Below are positions 55,480-64,000 of a stretch of 64,000 bases of DNA, piece by piece (the first letter of the stretch is position 1; each line of letters starts with the position of its first letter). The stretch is from CAYLUN01 sp964386865 (GTDB lineage: Bacteria; Verrucomicrobiota; Kiritimatiellia; RFP12; UBA1067). Location of the stretch: the NCBI GenBank assembly GCA_964386865.1, contig CAYLUN010000010.1, positions 49,641 to 113,640 of the forward strand, written 5' to 3'. A program made the translations under genes and the position numbers. The notes under the pieces are model-generated. The model saw nothing but the letters and a program-made list of their open reading frames with translations, did no database searches and was not told the DNA's origin.

Positions 55480-56859
55480 TTACTTCGCCGTGAAGAGCGC
55501 GAAGCGGCTGAACTGCATGTCCTTGTCGCCGCCGTGTGCGAGGATCTCGAGCTTGTAGTGCCGGAAGGCCTCGGGCTGCTTGACCGCATAGCCTTTGAGG
55601 TGGAAGCGCGCGCCGAACGCCTGGTCCTTCTGGCGATCCAGCTCCTTCCACGTCTGGCCGTCCGCCGAGCCGTACAGCGCCCACTCGCGCGGGTCGCGGG
55701 CGTCGTTGTCGTTCGACGAGCTGAGCGTGTAGAAGGTGGCTGAGGCGGGCGCGCCGAGCGACACGGTCACATACGCTTTGCCGTCCCACACCTGGCAGTA
55801 CTTCGCGTTCGGGTTCGAGCCGACGCCCTTGGCCGGGCCTTCGCTGTCGCCGTAGCCGGGCTTGTTGCCCTTGATCGACGCGGGGACGATGTCGAGCGGC
55901 TTCAGCCCCGCGAGCCGCTGCTGGAGTTCGGCCTGCTCCTTGTCGGTGTCGGCGAACTCCCACGTGGCGGGCTGGCCGGTCTTGGCGAAGCCGCTCCAGA
56001 GCGCGGAGACGTTCGCGACGGGGATCTGGTCGCTCTTGTCCAGCAGGCCGGCCTGGTAGGCGTTGAACCAGCGCACGCAGGCGGCGACCTCGAGTTCAAG
56101 CGCGGGCGACATGAATTCGTATTCCAGCGTCAGGTAGCCCTTGAAGCCCTGCGCCTTGAGTTCGTCGAGCACGGCCTTGATCTCGCCCTTGCCCGAGCCG
56201 TAGGGCACGGGGCGCAGCTTCGCGTCGTCCGCGATGCCTTCGATGTCCACGAGGTGCAGCGCGACAAACTTGCCCTTGAGCAGGCGCACACCGTCGAGCG
56301 GGCGCGTGTTCGCGCACATCCAGTGGCCGATGTCGCAGCCCGCGCCGATGTTCTTGCCGCGGCCGTCGAGGATCTTCAGCACGGCCTCGGGAAGGCCTTC
56401 CTTCTGGCGGTGGTTGTGGATCGCGACCTTGACGCCCGAGGCGTCCGCGGCCTTTTCTGCGAGGTCGAACTTCGCGCGGTCGGCGCTGGCCTCGATCTGG
56501 ATGACGCCGATGCCGAGAAACTTGGCGAAGTCTGTGAGCTGCTTCCACTGCGCCGCGTCGTTTGCGCCGGTGACGCCGTAGGCCACGACCTTGAGGCCCG
56601 AGGCGTCGATAAAGGCCTTGAGCTGCTTCAGGGTTTCGGGCGTGATGGTCTTGTAGTCGGTGGTGCCTTCGAAGCCCGCACCGAGCTTCTGGCCGGGGTA
56701 GGCCTCGATGTATTTCAGGCCGAGCCGCTTGGCGGTCTCGACGGTCTCGACGAACGAGCGGTCGCGGAAGGTGTAGGCCTGGACCGCGAGCTTCAGGTCT
56801 TGGGCGGAGGCCGCGCCGCAGAGGGCGGAGAGGATGAGTGCCGAAATACGTGTGTTCAT
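55480..56859 (-). CDS. Exported sugar-isomerase-like TIM barrel with C-terminal discoidin-like domain
   Basis: A 459-residue protein. ATG 56859 gives the signal peptide MNTRISALILSALCGAASAQ. Residues about 20-260 are a xylose-isomerase-like/AP-endonuclease-2 type TIM barrel (LKLAVQAYTFRDRSFVETVE, DIGHWMCANTRPLDGV, FVALHLVDIEG, GYLTLEYEF), probably a metal-dependent sugar epimerase or isomerase. From about residue 320 an F5/8-type domain follows (SEGPAKGVGSNPNAKYCQVW, REWALYGSADGQTWKELDRQ). Gfo/Idh/MocA oxidoreductase is next upstream on the same strand, a pairing common in PVC sugar metabolism. Confidence 0.82.
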   Translation of the reverse strand: MNTRISALILSALCGAASAQDLKLAVQAYTFRDRSFVETVETAKRLGLKYIEAYPGQKLGAGFEGTTDYKTITPETLKQLKAFIDASGLKVVAYGVTGANDAAQWKQLTDFAKFLGIGVIQIEASADRAKFDLAEKAADASGVKVAIHNHRQKEGLPEAVLKILDGRGKNIGAGCDIGHWMCANTRPLDGVRLLKGKFVALHLVDIEGIADDAKLRPVPYGSGKGEIKAVLDELKAQGFKGYLTLEYEFMSPALELEVAACVRWFNAYQAGLLDKSDQIPVANVSALWSGFAKTGQPATWEFADTDKEQAELQQRLAGLKPLDIVPASIKGNKPGYGDSEGPAKGVGSNPNAKYCQVWDGKAYVTVSLGAPASATFYTLSSSNDNDARDPREWALYGSADGQTWKELDRQKDQAFGARFHLKGYAVKQPEAFRHYKLEILAHGGDKDMQFSRFALFTAK

Positions 56860-56893
56860 GCTTATGTCCTTGATGAGCTTAATAGAGAGAAGC

Positions 56894-56984
56894 GAACGCT
56901 CAACGCTCAACTTTCAACGTTCAACGCTCAAGGTTGGGATTTGTCTCACTTGAACGTTGAGCGTTGAGCGGTACACGTTGAGCG
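56894..56984. repeat. Inverted arrays of heptamer-like CAACGCT units
   Basis: Left half: repeats of CAACGCT, CAACTTT and CAACGTT. Right half: the complementary GTTGAGCGTTGAGCG form. Together they can fold into a long imperfect hairpin in the gap between two minus-strand genes. Confidence 0.75.
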
Positions 56985-56995
56985 TTTTCTCGGGA

Positions 56996-58330
56996 TTAAA
57001 ACATTCTGTAAGTCTTGTCGATGAAGGCCTGGGCCTCGGGACGGTCGCAGCGGAGCGACTGGGCGTCCCACTTGAAGGGCACCTTGGAGCGGACCGCGAC
57101 GTTGCCGAGCAGGGCCATCTCGGTGAGCGGCCCGGCGTAGTCGAAGTTCGAGACAGCCGCCTCGACCTCGCCCCGGATGGCGTGCAGCCAGTTCTGGTAG
57201 TGGCCGTCCTTGACGCGCTCGAGGGTTTTGGGCGGGCGCTTGAAATCCTTCATGGCGCTTTCGGGGATCAGGCGCGGCGAGTCGCAGTAGTCGTTGGTGT
57301 CCATGATCACGCCCTTCGAGCCGAAGTAGAGTTGGCCGCTGCCGGACAACTCGCGGTCGGCTTCGAGCGCCGCCGGGCGCGGCGGCTTCTTCGTGCCGTC
57401 GAACCACTTGACGGTCACGGGCGGCATCCCTTTGCGGGCGGGGAACTCGTAGGTGACGACCGAGCCGGCGGGGCAGGAGCGGTCGCTGCCGCCGTCGACC
57501 TCGGCCGAGACGCGCGTGGGCGCGCCGAGGCTGAGGGCCCAGAAGCTCGCGTCCATGGTGTGGCAGCCCATGTCGCCGATCGCGCCGCAGCCCCACTCCC
57601 ACCAGCCGCGCCACGCGAAGGGCATGTAGGCGCTGTGGTAGGCGCGGAAAGGCGAGACGCCGAGCCAGCGGTTCCAGTCGAGCGTGGGCGGCGGGCTCAT
57701 ACCCTTTTCGGGCACGGGGATGTTCTGGGGCCAGACCGGGCGGTTGGTCCAGAGGTGGACCTCGCGGACCTCGCCGATGACGCCCGCCTCGACCCACTCT
57801 TTGACGAGGCGCGTGCCTTCGTTGGAGTGGCCCTGGTTGCCCATCTGGGTGGCGACCTTGTGGCGGCGCGCGGCTTCGGCGAGCAGGCGCGCCTCGGTGA
57901 CGGTGTGGGTGATGGGCTTCTGCACGTAGACGTGCTTGCCCATCTCGATCGCCATCAGGGCCGCGGGGAAGTGGGTGTGGTCGGGCGTGGAGACCTGCAC
58001 CGCGTCGATCTGCTCGTCCATCTCGGTCAGCATCTCGCGGTAGTCGCGGAAGCGCCGGGCGTCGGGGAAGCGCTTGAAGGAGCCGGCCGCGCTGGCGAAA
58101 TTCACGTCGCAGAGGGCGACGATGTTCTCGCCGGCGAACTGGCCGATGTCATGTCCGCCCTGTCCGCCGCAGCCGACCGAGGCGATGTTGATCTTGCGCC
58201 CGGTGATGCGCTGGCCGGTGCGCAGGCTCTTGGACGCGGTCATCATAGCGTGCGCGGGCAACGCGGCTGCAACCGCGCCGCAGGCGGCGGCTGACAGGAA
58301 GCCGCGCCGCGTGATCGTGGGTCTCTGCAT
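56996..58330 (-). CDS. Tat-exported Gfo/Idh/MocA family oxidoreductase
   Basis: A 444-residue NAD(P)-dependent oxidoreductase acting on a sugar or cyclitol. ATG 58330 (GGGAGGAAAC leader) gives the twin-arginine signal TRRGFLSAAACG. The nucleotide-binding strand is NIASVGCGGQGGHDIGQF; family motifs are VQVSTPDHTHFPAALMAIEM, GKHVYVQKP (catalytic Lys) and the WWEWGCGAIGDMGCHTMD segment near residue 265. Many such enzymes in PVC bacteria carry Tat signals and are exported with cofactor bound. It is upstream of the exported isomerase and may supply its substrate. Confidence 0.9.
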   Translation of the reverse strand: MQRPTITRRGFLSAAACGAVAAALPAHAMMTASKSLRTGQRITGRKINIASVGCGGQGGHDIGQFAGENIVALCDVNFASAAGSFKRFPDARRFRDYREMLTEMDEQIDAVQVSTPDHTHFPAALMAIEMGKHVYVQKPITHTVTEARLLAEAARRHKVATQMGNQGHSNEGTRLVKEWVEAGVIGEVREVHLWTNRPVWPQNIPVPEKGMSPPPTLDWNRWLGVSPFRAYHSAYMPFAWRGWWEWGCGAIGDMGCHTMDASFWALSLGAPTRVSAEVDGGSDRSCPAGSVVTYEFPARKGMPPVTVKWFDGTKKPPRPAALEADRELSGSGQLYFGSKGVIMDTNDYCDSPRLIPESAMKDFKRPPKTLERVKDGHYQNWLHAIRGEVEAAVSNFDYAGPLTEMALLGNVAVRSKVPFKWDAQSLRCDRPEAQAFIDKTYRMF

Positions 58331-58676
58331 GTTTCCTCCCGAAAGGCGTGTGTAATAATGGGGAGTAGTGTAGCGCATACAGGGTTAGCGAGGGAATAAC
58401 GAAACGGGGCATCAAGTGGCGCGCAGCTTCGAGGGGCGCACGCACGGTTCATTTGCATCGAGGACGCGCAGACGCGCGTCCCTCCCGTGCCTTCGCGCCC
58501 AACACGTGTCAGACGCGCGTCCGCCCGTCGCTGACCGAGTCCAGCTGTCCAGCTGAGCCAGTCTTTCGCGTTGTGACGACAGGCGGAATCCAGTATCCTG
58601 TCAACGATATGGTTGTCGCAACACAGTCAGGCGTTGAAGCGCCGGACGCGCCCATCGGTCCGCCGGAGACTCGGCG
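58331..58676. other. Divergent intergenic region with palindromic repeat and promoter
   Basis: No gene is seen. It contains a palindrome GGACGCGC-AGA-CGCGCGTCC followed by CTCC near 58462, related in form to the palindromic repeats at 43764 and 47522. A possible plus-strand promoter lies at 58571. Confidence 0.5.
58571..58599 (+). promoter_or_regulatory. Possible promoter TTGTGA-17-TATCCT
   Basis: The spacing is 17 bases, and transcription would start about 70 bases before the large surface-protein gene. The match to consensus is moderate. Confidence 0.45.
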
Positions 58677-61600
58677 ATGACTAGCGCTCGCCATCCTCTG
58701 CGGCAGGCGAACGTGGTCGGCTGTGCCGTCGTCATCGGCTCGCTTCTCGGGGTGTGGGCTGCGCATGGGCTTGTCGCTCCGGGCGCAGACACCGCTAGGG
58801 TTGTGAATGTGACGCCTGTGGGGCCGAATGCCGTCGGCTATTGGGGGGCGGCGGGTTTGGGCTACGGCAGGGTCGCGTCGCCCGAAGCGCTGAGCCAGAC
58901 GAACACGGCGAATGTCTATCGCTTCCGCTACGCGCCTTCCCTCGCGTCGGCGACGCTTCTGGCGCTGCCTTACAAGACGGGGTCATCGGGCACTTACGCG
59001 GTGACCAACTTTGACGACGAAGGACATGCGGTCGTCGGTGAGACAAGTGACCGGGACAGTTTTTTTTACGTGTGGGCCGAGAACGGGCAACAGATTTCAC
59101 TCGCGAATCACCGGCCTGCGACGGCCACCTCCAGCGTCGCGATCACATTGGCTGCGACCGGGTTTGTTTGCGAGGTCGGCGCGATCTTCAGCCGCGAGTA
59201 TCGCAGCGCAGATAACATGGGCGACATCAATCAGGACGGCATTCCGGACGTGTTGTTCTGGCGGTCCGACTTTCCCTATCATTTTCCTGGTTTCGAGACG
59301 TCGAACGTTCCTTATGCGCTTGCCAATGTCGCCTCCTACAACGGCGACAACGACTATTTGCCCGTAAACCCCACGGGCCTTGGCGGCCGGTTCGACTTCC
59401 GCGCGGTCGCCAGCTCAGTGACGAATGCCGACAGCGGGCTGCCGGAGAATGCGTTTACGGCATTGCTTGAGATCCGCGGCCTTCATCCCGGCTTGAACAA
59501 CGCGGAGTTTGGCGGCGATCCGGATTTCGGTGCCGATGGCCGTGGTGATGAACCGCATACGGCTCCGGTGAGGGCAGACTCGGATGGTGACCTGTTGCCG
59601 GACGGGTGGGAGTATTATTTCTGGTATGAGGCGGTCATCAAAGGCCGCGCAGGCCTCGCGTATGATCCGCTGAATCCGGCGGGGGGGCACGTGATCGCGC
59701 CAGACGCGATTGGCGCGGCTTTTGACCCTGCGGTTCAGGATGGCGCGTCCAAGAGTCATGATATCGACAACGACTCGCTCAGCGAGTACGAAGAACTCGT
59801 GAAAGGGACGAGTCCGGTTTGTTGGGACACGGACGGCGACGGCGTGAGCGACGGCTTCGAAAAAATGACGGGCATGAACCCCTGTTGGGCGGGTGACGCC
59901 GTGCCGACCTTTACGCCGGCGGCGGGTTTGGTCGCCACGAACTTCGTCTCGGTGCGGCTGGCCGCGTTAGGCCGGGCGACGATCCGCTATACGCTCGACG
60001 GCTCCGATCCGACCGAGTCAAGCGCGTGGTATACGGGCAAGCGTTTGTTGCTGACGGAGTCGGCTACGGTGCGGGCTCGCGCCTATCGTACGGGCATGTT
60101 CCCGAGCGCGGTCGCTACGGCGGCCTATACGGTGGTCCGCGTTCCCGCCTGCTATTACGTGGACGCCGCGCGCCCGAGCGACGACGGCGACGGAACCAGT
60201 TGGGCGACGGCCAAACGGACGCTGCAGGCGGCGGCCCGCTTGGCGTATGAGGGTGACGTCGTCTGGGTTACAAACGGCGTCTACTGCGAAGGCGGCGCCT
60301 GCGCGCCGGGCGGCCAGCTGAGCAACCGGGTCGTCATCGCCCGCGCAAGTACGTTCATGAGCGTGAATGGCCCGGGCGTCACGATCATCGAAGGCTCGGG
60401 CGCTGAGTGTTTTGGCACGGCTGCCGCAGTCCGCTGCGCTCTCGTGACCGACGGCGTGCTGGACGGCTTCACCCTGCGCGCGGGGGCGACTTTCGACCAG
60501 CCGGGCGTCGAAGGGTCTGGCGGTGGCGCGTTTCTCAAGGGCGGCACGCTGTGGGACTGCGTCATTGGCGACTGTCGCGCAGCAGCTGGCGGGGGTGTCT
60601 GTGGTGGCCGTGTGAGCGGATCCATCATTTTCGGCAACGCGGCGTCCGAGGGTGCGGGGGCCTGCGGCGTCGAGGCTTTCAACTCGGTCATCTACGGAAA
60701 CGCCGGCGCCGGCGTCGCGGGCGGGTTCTTCTACAACAGCATCATTTGGAGCAATACGTGTCCCTACTTGGAGGCTTCTTGCCCCGAAGCCATGATCGGC
60801 TGCTGCGTCGCCTCGTGGCCGTCAGGGTCAGCCTACCGGGACAACGTGCGCGGTGATCCTCTGTTCGCAAACGCGGCCGAGCACGACGTCCGCTTGCTAC
60901 CCGCATCGCCGTGCCGGGACGCGGGCGACAATGCGTTCGTACAGTCCGCTCTCGACCACGCGGGCGCGCTTCGTGTCGTGAACGGCCGCGTGGACATCGG
61001 CGCCCACGAGTCGGACTTGGTGTCCGTCAGCTTTGCCCCCGGGGGCGGTGCGGTGCGGCCTTCTCAGATTTCGGCGCCTCTGGGAACCGCATACGGCGAG
61101 TTGCCGACGCCGGTATGGGCGGGGTACACCTTTGACGGTTGGTGGACTGAGGATTTCGGCCTCGGAGCGGCGGTCTCCGCTGCGACGGTCGTCACGAACG
61201 TGGAGCCGCAGACTCTGTATGCGCGGTGGATGCTCGGCGTGCCGCCGGTTTGGCGAGAATGTTCTCTGGCGGCCCCCGCATCCGTAAGAGAGGGGGCCTC
61301 CGTCGCATTCCGCGCGCTGGCGAATGATGGGGCCGACCCGGATACGGCGGCTCGGGGAATGTCGAACATCACCTGGTATGTAGACGGCGAGATCAAACAG
61401 GTGACCTCGGCGGGCGCGCCGGCCGCGATCACGAGCGCGTTCACCCTGCGAACGACCACCGGCACGGTGGTGGGCGCGTCGAGTCGCTCGGTCGAGGTTC
61501 GGGCCGTCGCGCGGGACAGGCAGGCCGCTACGGCGACGACCAACTGGCTCGTGCGCGTGGTCAATGCGCCCGTTGGACAGTCGCTTACGTTCCGGGCGCT

Positions 61601-63620
61601 GCCCCAGGCGGTCTTAGGCGACCCCGACTTCAGGGTTGGCGCAACGTCGTCGAGCGGCTTGCCCGTCGCCTACTCGAATTCGAATCCGGCCGTCGCGATG
61701 ATTGAGGGCGGCGTGGTCCGCATCGTCGGCGGTGGCACGACGGTCATCACGGCTAGCCAGCCAGGCAACTTCGACTTCAAGGCCGCCTCACCCGTGAGTC
61801 AAACGCTGACGGTCAAGGCGCGGCTGACGACCGAGGTGCGTGCGGGGGCGGGGTCTGTCTCCGGCGCAGGATTGTATCCGGCAGGCGCTCGCGTGCTTCT
61901 CTCGCCCAGCCCTGCCGCCGGCTACACGCTCTTGCGGTGGGAAGACGGCACGCAGAACCCGTCGCGCACGTTCGTCATGCCGGGCACCAACGTCGTTGTA
62001 GCGGCGTGGTTCGGGGCGACGACGGACATTGCCCCGCCCGCGCTGGAAGAGATCGGGCCGCAGCAGGCGAAAGTCGGTGTGGCGTACGCCTTGGATATGG
62101 GCCTACAGTCCGACAGTTTCCCGAGCGTGGCTGTGTCCGGGTTGCCCTCCGGGTTGGCGTATTCGGCGGAAACCCGGACGATTTCAGGGGTGCCGAGGGC
62201 GGCGGCTTCGAACGCGCTTGTGACGGTCACGGCGAAGAACGCGAACCCGCAGGCAACTCGCCTCACATTCATGCTTACGGTCGATCCGCTGCCCGCATGG
62301 GCTGTCGGCACTTTTTCCGGCAGCGCGGTGGCGGCCGACCAGACGACGCACACCGGCATCGTCACCTTGTATGTTTCTTCTTCAGGCAAGGTGAGTGGCA
62401 AGTTTCCTTTTGATGGAAAGACGATTACATTGTCAGTCGACCAGTTTAGCTACCACGATGATGCGTGGACGATTGATAAGTACCATCAGCCGGTGTATGC
62501 GCTGTGGAGGACGATCACGTTAGGAACGCGAGAGCTATTTGTTGACGTCATCATCAGGAAACGCTACATCAATTTAGCGCTAGGTATTGAGCAGGCCACC
62601 ATGGGAGAGGTCGAGTGGGGCATCTACAAATTCAACTTTGACGGAACCATTAGTTGGCTGGCTGGAGTACGCATGTACAACAGCAGCCTCTGGCGAGATC
62701 CTGCGCTCTATCCGGTCCTGACGAACCGCTTTGTCGGTTACTACACGGCCTCTCTGCCGGGTGGCGCCGAGTATGGGAGCGGGTATTTGACGTTGACGGT
62801 AGACCGGTATGGAAACGTGAAGACAGCTGGCAAATTGGCGGACGGGACGTCGGTCTCACAGAGCGGCTCACTGGTCATCGACGTCGGAAGCCGTCTCAGC
62901 ACGGCGCTGAGTGTCGCGCCGGCCGCCTATCAAGGTGGCACGTTGAGCGGGGAAGTCGAGTTCTGTCTGGACGCCGCGATCACGAACACGGTTGTGCGGC
63001 CGTTGGGCGGAAACCGGCTGCAGTGGGTGAGCCGCAATCCTCGTGCTACGGCGGAGTACGGCGAGGGTTTTACGCGGTCGCTCGATCTCTACGGCGGCCG
63101 CTATGACTCGATCGGTAATCTCTATCGCTATTACTCAAACCGGACGATCAGGGTCCGCACGGACGCCGAGGCGTCTGCGCCGGAGCTGAGCGTTGGCGAG
63201 GAGCGCCTCGCGTCGGCCTGGTGGCGGCCCGACGGCGTTGAACTGGCGGTTGTCACGAATCGTTCGGGGGTGATGACCGGCTTGGCTGCTCCGCGAGCGA
63301 CGGTGCCGGCCGATGTGGGCGGATACTATGATTATGAGGGAGGCGTGAACACGGTCGGCCTCACGTTTGCGCTGACGAGGGCAACGGGAATCTGGAAAAG
63401 CGATTTCAAGGCGTGGTTCGATGGTGCCGAGATGCACCAAGCGAAAGCGGTTGCCGGCGAAGGCGTGCTGACGCCCGTGCGTGAGCTTCCAGCCGAGTCC
63501 TCCGCCGGGCGCGGCTTCTTCCTCTGGCCCGGCAAGTCCGCTTATCAGATCGCGGAGGACGTGACGACGCCATACGGCTTCAGCTGGTCCTATGACCTGC
63601 GGCTTCTGTTGTCGGAGTAG
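58677..63620 (+). CDS. Very large multi-domain surface protein
   Basis: A 1647-residue exported protein. After a signal peptide (ending near APGA) come Asp-rich calcium-binding strings (GDINQDGIPDVLFW near residue 183, HDIDNDSLSEYEEL and DTDGDGVSDGFEKMTGMNP near 360-405), a chitobiase-C-like domain (IRYTLDGSDPTES near 440) and a right-handed beta-helix (about 490-780). Next are an InlB-like repeat (AGYTFDGWWTEDFG near 820), Ig-like domains and a second InlB-type repeat (GYTLLRWEDGTQNPSRTFVM near 1090). The C-terminal 430 residues contain repeated beta-strands (GTFSGSA, GYYTASLPGG) without a named family. It is probably cell-surface or secreted; no anchor motif is obvious. Confidence 0.8.
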   Translation: MTSARHPLRQANVVGCAVVIGSLLGVWAAHGLVAPGADTARVVNVTPVGPNAVGYWGAAGLGYGRVASPEALSQTNTANVYRFRYAPSLASATLLALPYKTGSSGTYAVTNFDDEGHAVVGETSDRDSFFYVWAENGQQISLANHRPATATSSVAITLAATGFVCEVGAIFSREYRSADNMGDINQDGIPDVLFWRSDFPYHFPGFETSNVPYALANVASYNGDNDYLPVNPTGLGGRFDFRAVASSVTNADSGLPENAFTALLEIRGLHPGLNNAEFGGDPDFGADGRGDEPHTAPVRADSDGDLLPDGWEYYFWYEAVIKGRAGLAYDPLNPAGGHVIAPDAIGAAFDPAVQDGASKSHDIDNDSLSEYEELVKGTSPVCWDTDGDGVSDGFEKMTGMNPCWAGDAVPTFTPAAGLVATNFVSVRLAALGRATIRYTLDGSDPTESSAWYTGKRLLLTESATVRARAYRTGMFPSAVATAAYTVVRVPACYYVDAARPSDDGDGTSWATAKRTLQAAARLAYEGDVVWVTNGVYCEGGACAPGGQLSNRVVIARASTFMSVNGPGVTIIEGSGAECFGTAAAVRCALVTDGVLDGFTLRAGATFDQPGVEGSGGGAFLKGGTLWDCVIGDCRAAAGGGVCGGRVSGSIIFGNAASEGAGACGVEAFNSVIYGNAGAGVAGGFFYNSIIWSNTCPYLEASCPEAMIGCCVASWPSGSAYRDNVRGDPLFANAAEHDVRLLPASPCRDAGDNAFVQSALDHAGALRVVNGRVDIGAHESDLVSVSFAPGGGAVRPSQISAPLGTAYGELPTPVWAGYTFDGWWTEDFGLGAAVSAATVVTNVEPQTLYARWMLGVPPVWRECSLAAPASVREGASVAFRALANDGADPDTAARGMSNITWYVDGEIKQVTSAGAPAAITSAFTLRTTTGTVVGASSRSVEVRAVARDRQAATATTNWLVRVVNAPVGQSLTFRALPQAVLGDPDFRVGATSSSGLPVAYSNSNPAVAMIEGGVVRIVGGGTTVITASQPGNFDFKAASPVSQTLTVKARLTTEVRAGAGSVSGAGLYPAGARVLLSPSPAAGYTLLRWEDGTQNPSRTFVMPGTNVVVAAWFGATTDIAPPALEEIGPQQAKVGVAYALDMGLQSDSFPSVAVSGLPSGLAYSAETRTISGVPRAAASNALVTVTAKNANPQATRLTFMLTVDPLPAWAVGTFSGSAVAADQTTHTGIVTLYVSSSGKVSGKFPFDGKTITLSVDQFSYHDDAWTIDKYHQPVYALWRTITLGTRELFVDVIIRKRYINLALGIEQATMGEVEWGIYKFNFDGTISWLAGVRMYNSSLWRDPALYPVLTNRFVGYYTASLPGGAEYGSGYLTLTVDRYGNVKTAGKLADGTSVSQSGSLVIDVGSRLSTALSVAPAAYQGGTLSGEVEFCLDAAITNTVVRPLGGNRLQWVSRNPRATAEYGEGFTRSLDLYGGRYDSIGNLYRYYSNRTIRVRTDAEASAPELSVGEERLASAWWRPDGVELAVVTNRSGVMTGLAAPRATVPADVGGYYDYEGGVNTVGLTFALTRATGIWKSDFKAWFDGAEMHQAKAVAGEGVLTPVRELPAESSAGRGFFLWPGKSAYQIAEDVTTPYGFSWSYDLRLLLSE

Positions 63621-63628
63621 CAGCCCCA

Positions 63629-64000
63629 TGAACGACTCTATCCATGCAAACGCGCGGCGGTTTCAGAGACGCATCCGGCGTGCGCTCGCGTTACGCGGCG
63701 CGACGGCGGGGGCGCTGGCCGGCCTGCTGGGTGCAGGCGCCCTCGGGCTGGCGGCGCGCCTGTTGGATGTCGGGTTTACGCCGGGCACGCTGGGGCTCGC
63801 CTTGGCGGGCGTGGGCGCGTGCGCGGCCGCCGCGTGCGGGCTTGTGGCCTCGCGGGCCGCGCCCACGCTAGGCGCCTGCGTCGCCGCGCTGGATGCGGCG
63901 GGCCAGGCGGGCGGGCTGCTCATGAGCGCCGGCCTGCCCGGCGCCGCGGCGTGGCCGCTGCCTGCTGCTAGCGCGCCGCAGGTGGCCTGGCGCGGCGGGG
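63629..64000 (+). CDS. Membrane protein N-terminus, cut by window edge
   Basis: An open frame of 124 codons from ATG 63629 to the window end. A short basic N-terminus (MNDSIHANARRFQRRIRRAL) is followed by two hydrophobic helices (about 25-45 and 55-75) and an Ala-rich region. Two N-terminal helices with this layout occur in DUF4175-like membrane proteins, but the visible part is too short to decide. It starts 8 bases after the surface-protein stop and is likely in the same operon. Confidence 0.55.

Overview
The window looks like chromosome from a GC-rich, anaerobic, polysaccharide-degrading bacterium of the PVC superphylum; Kiritimatiellota or Lentisphaerota fit best. This is inferred from gene content, because no rRNA or phylogenetic marker was examined. 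The supporting content is S1 sulfatases, SUMF1-fold proteins, Tat-exported Gfo/Idh/MocA oxidoreductase, hydrazine-synthase-alpha-like (HZSalpha-like) beta-propeller dihaem proteins, a hydrogenase-4-type membrane module and a ferredoxin-dependent 2-oxoacid oxidoreductase.

Layout. 1-7696 (minus strand): an operon opening with an HTH-EIIA (PTS) regulator, followed by two tandem HyfB-like antiporter subunits, HyfC, HyfE and a HyfF that runs off the window. 7787-9667: tRNA-Ala(CGC) and tRNA-Arg(TCT), both minus with terminators, bracket an HTH remnant, a GH43 enzyme and a small unknown protein. 9881-16506 (plus): a degenerate HAD-like protein, MazG, a VorD-VorB-VorA/C oxidoreductase set with fused beta and gamma subunits, and a membrane-fused spermidine-synthase-like protein. 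16594-24226: an AraC regulator, then minus-strand genes for GH81, a NYN-LOTUS protein, a GH110-like beta-helix enzyme and an ATP-grasp ligase. Two copies of a 120-126 bp inverted-repeat element lie at 17654 and 24101.

24264-55253 (all plus) is the most unusual part. It holds a GH2 enzyme, two S1 sulfatases, two IclR regulators and five large exported proteins. Each of the five combines a PD40 beta-propeller, an HZSalpha-like middle domain, two CxxCH haem-c sites and a C-terminal GH...W(I/V)D module. They differ in accessory domains (discoidin, LamG, other beta-sandwiches, or a C-terminal SUMF1 fold). Each IclR gene overlaps the start of one of these genes. A Tat-exported TrmO-fold protein directly follows the fifth. 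Two PIN toxin-antitoxin pairs sit inside the cluster. Palindromic repeats and the C-terminal remnant of a REP-associated (Y1-type) transposase mark its intergenic gaps. After it come a YAWGENVGW-repeat protein and two tandemly duplicated coiled-coil/SUMF1 secreted proteins.

55480-58330 (minus) encodes an exported TIM-barrel isomerase with a discoidin-like tail and a Tat-exported Gfo/Idh/MocA oxidoreductase. 58677-63620 encodes a 1647-residue surface protein, followed by the start of a membrane protein cut by the window edge.

How it may fit together (inference): extracellular glycosidases and sulfatases attack a sulfated glycan, and the haem propeller proteins may add a carbohydrate-targeted redox step controlled by the IclR regulators. 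The ferredoxin-linked Vor and Hyf-type modules would conserve energy during fermentation.
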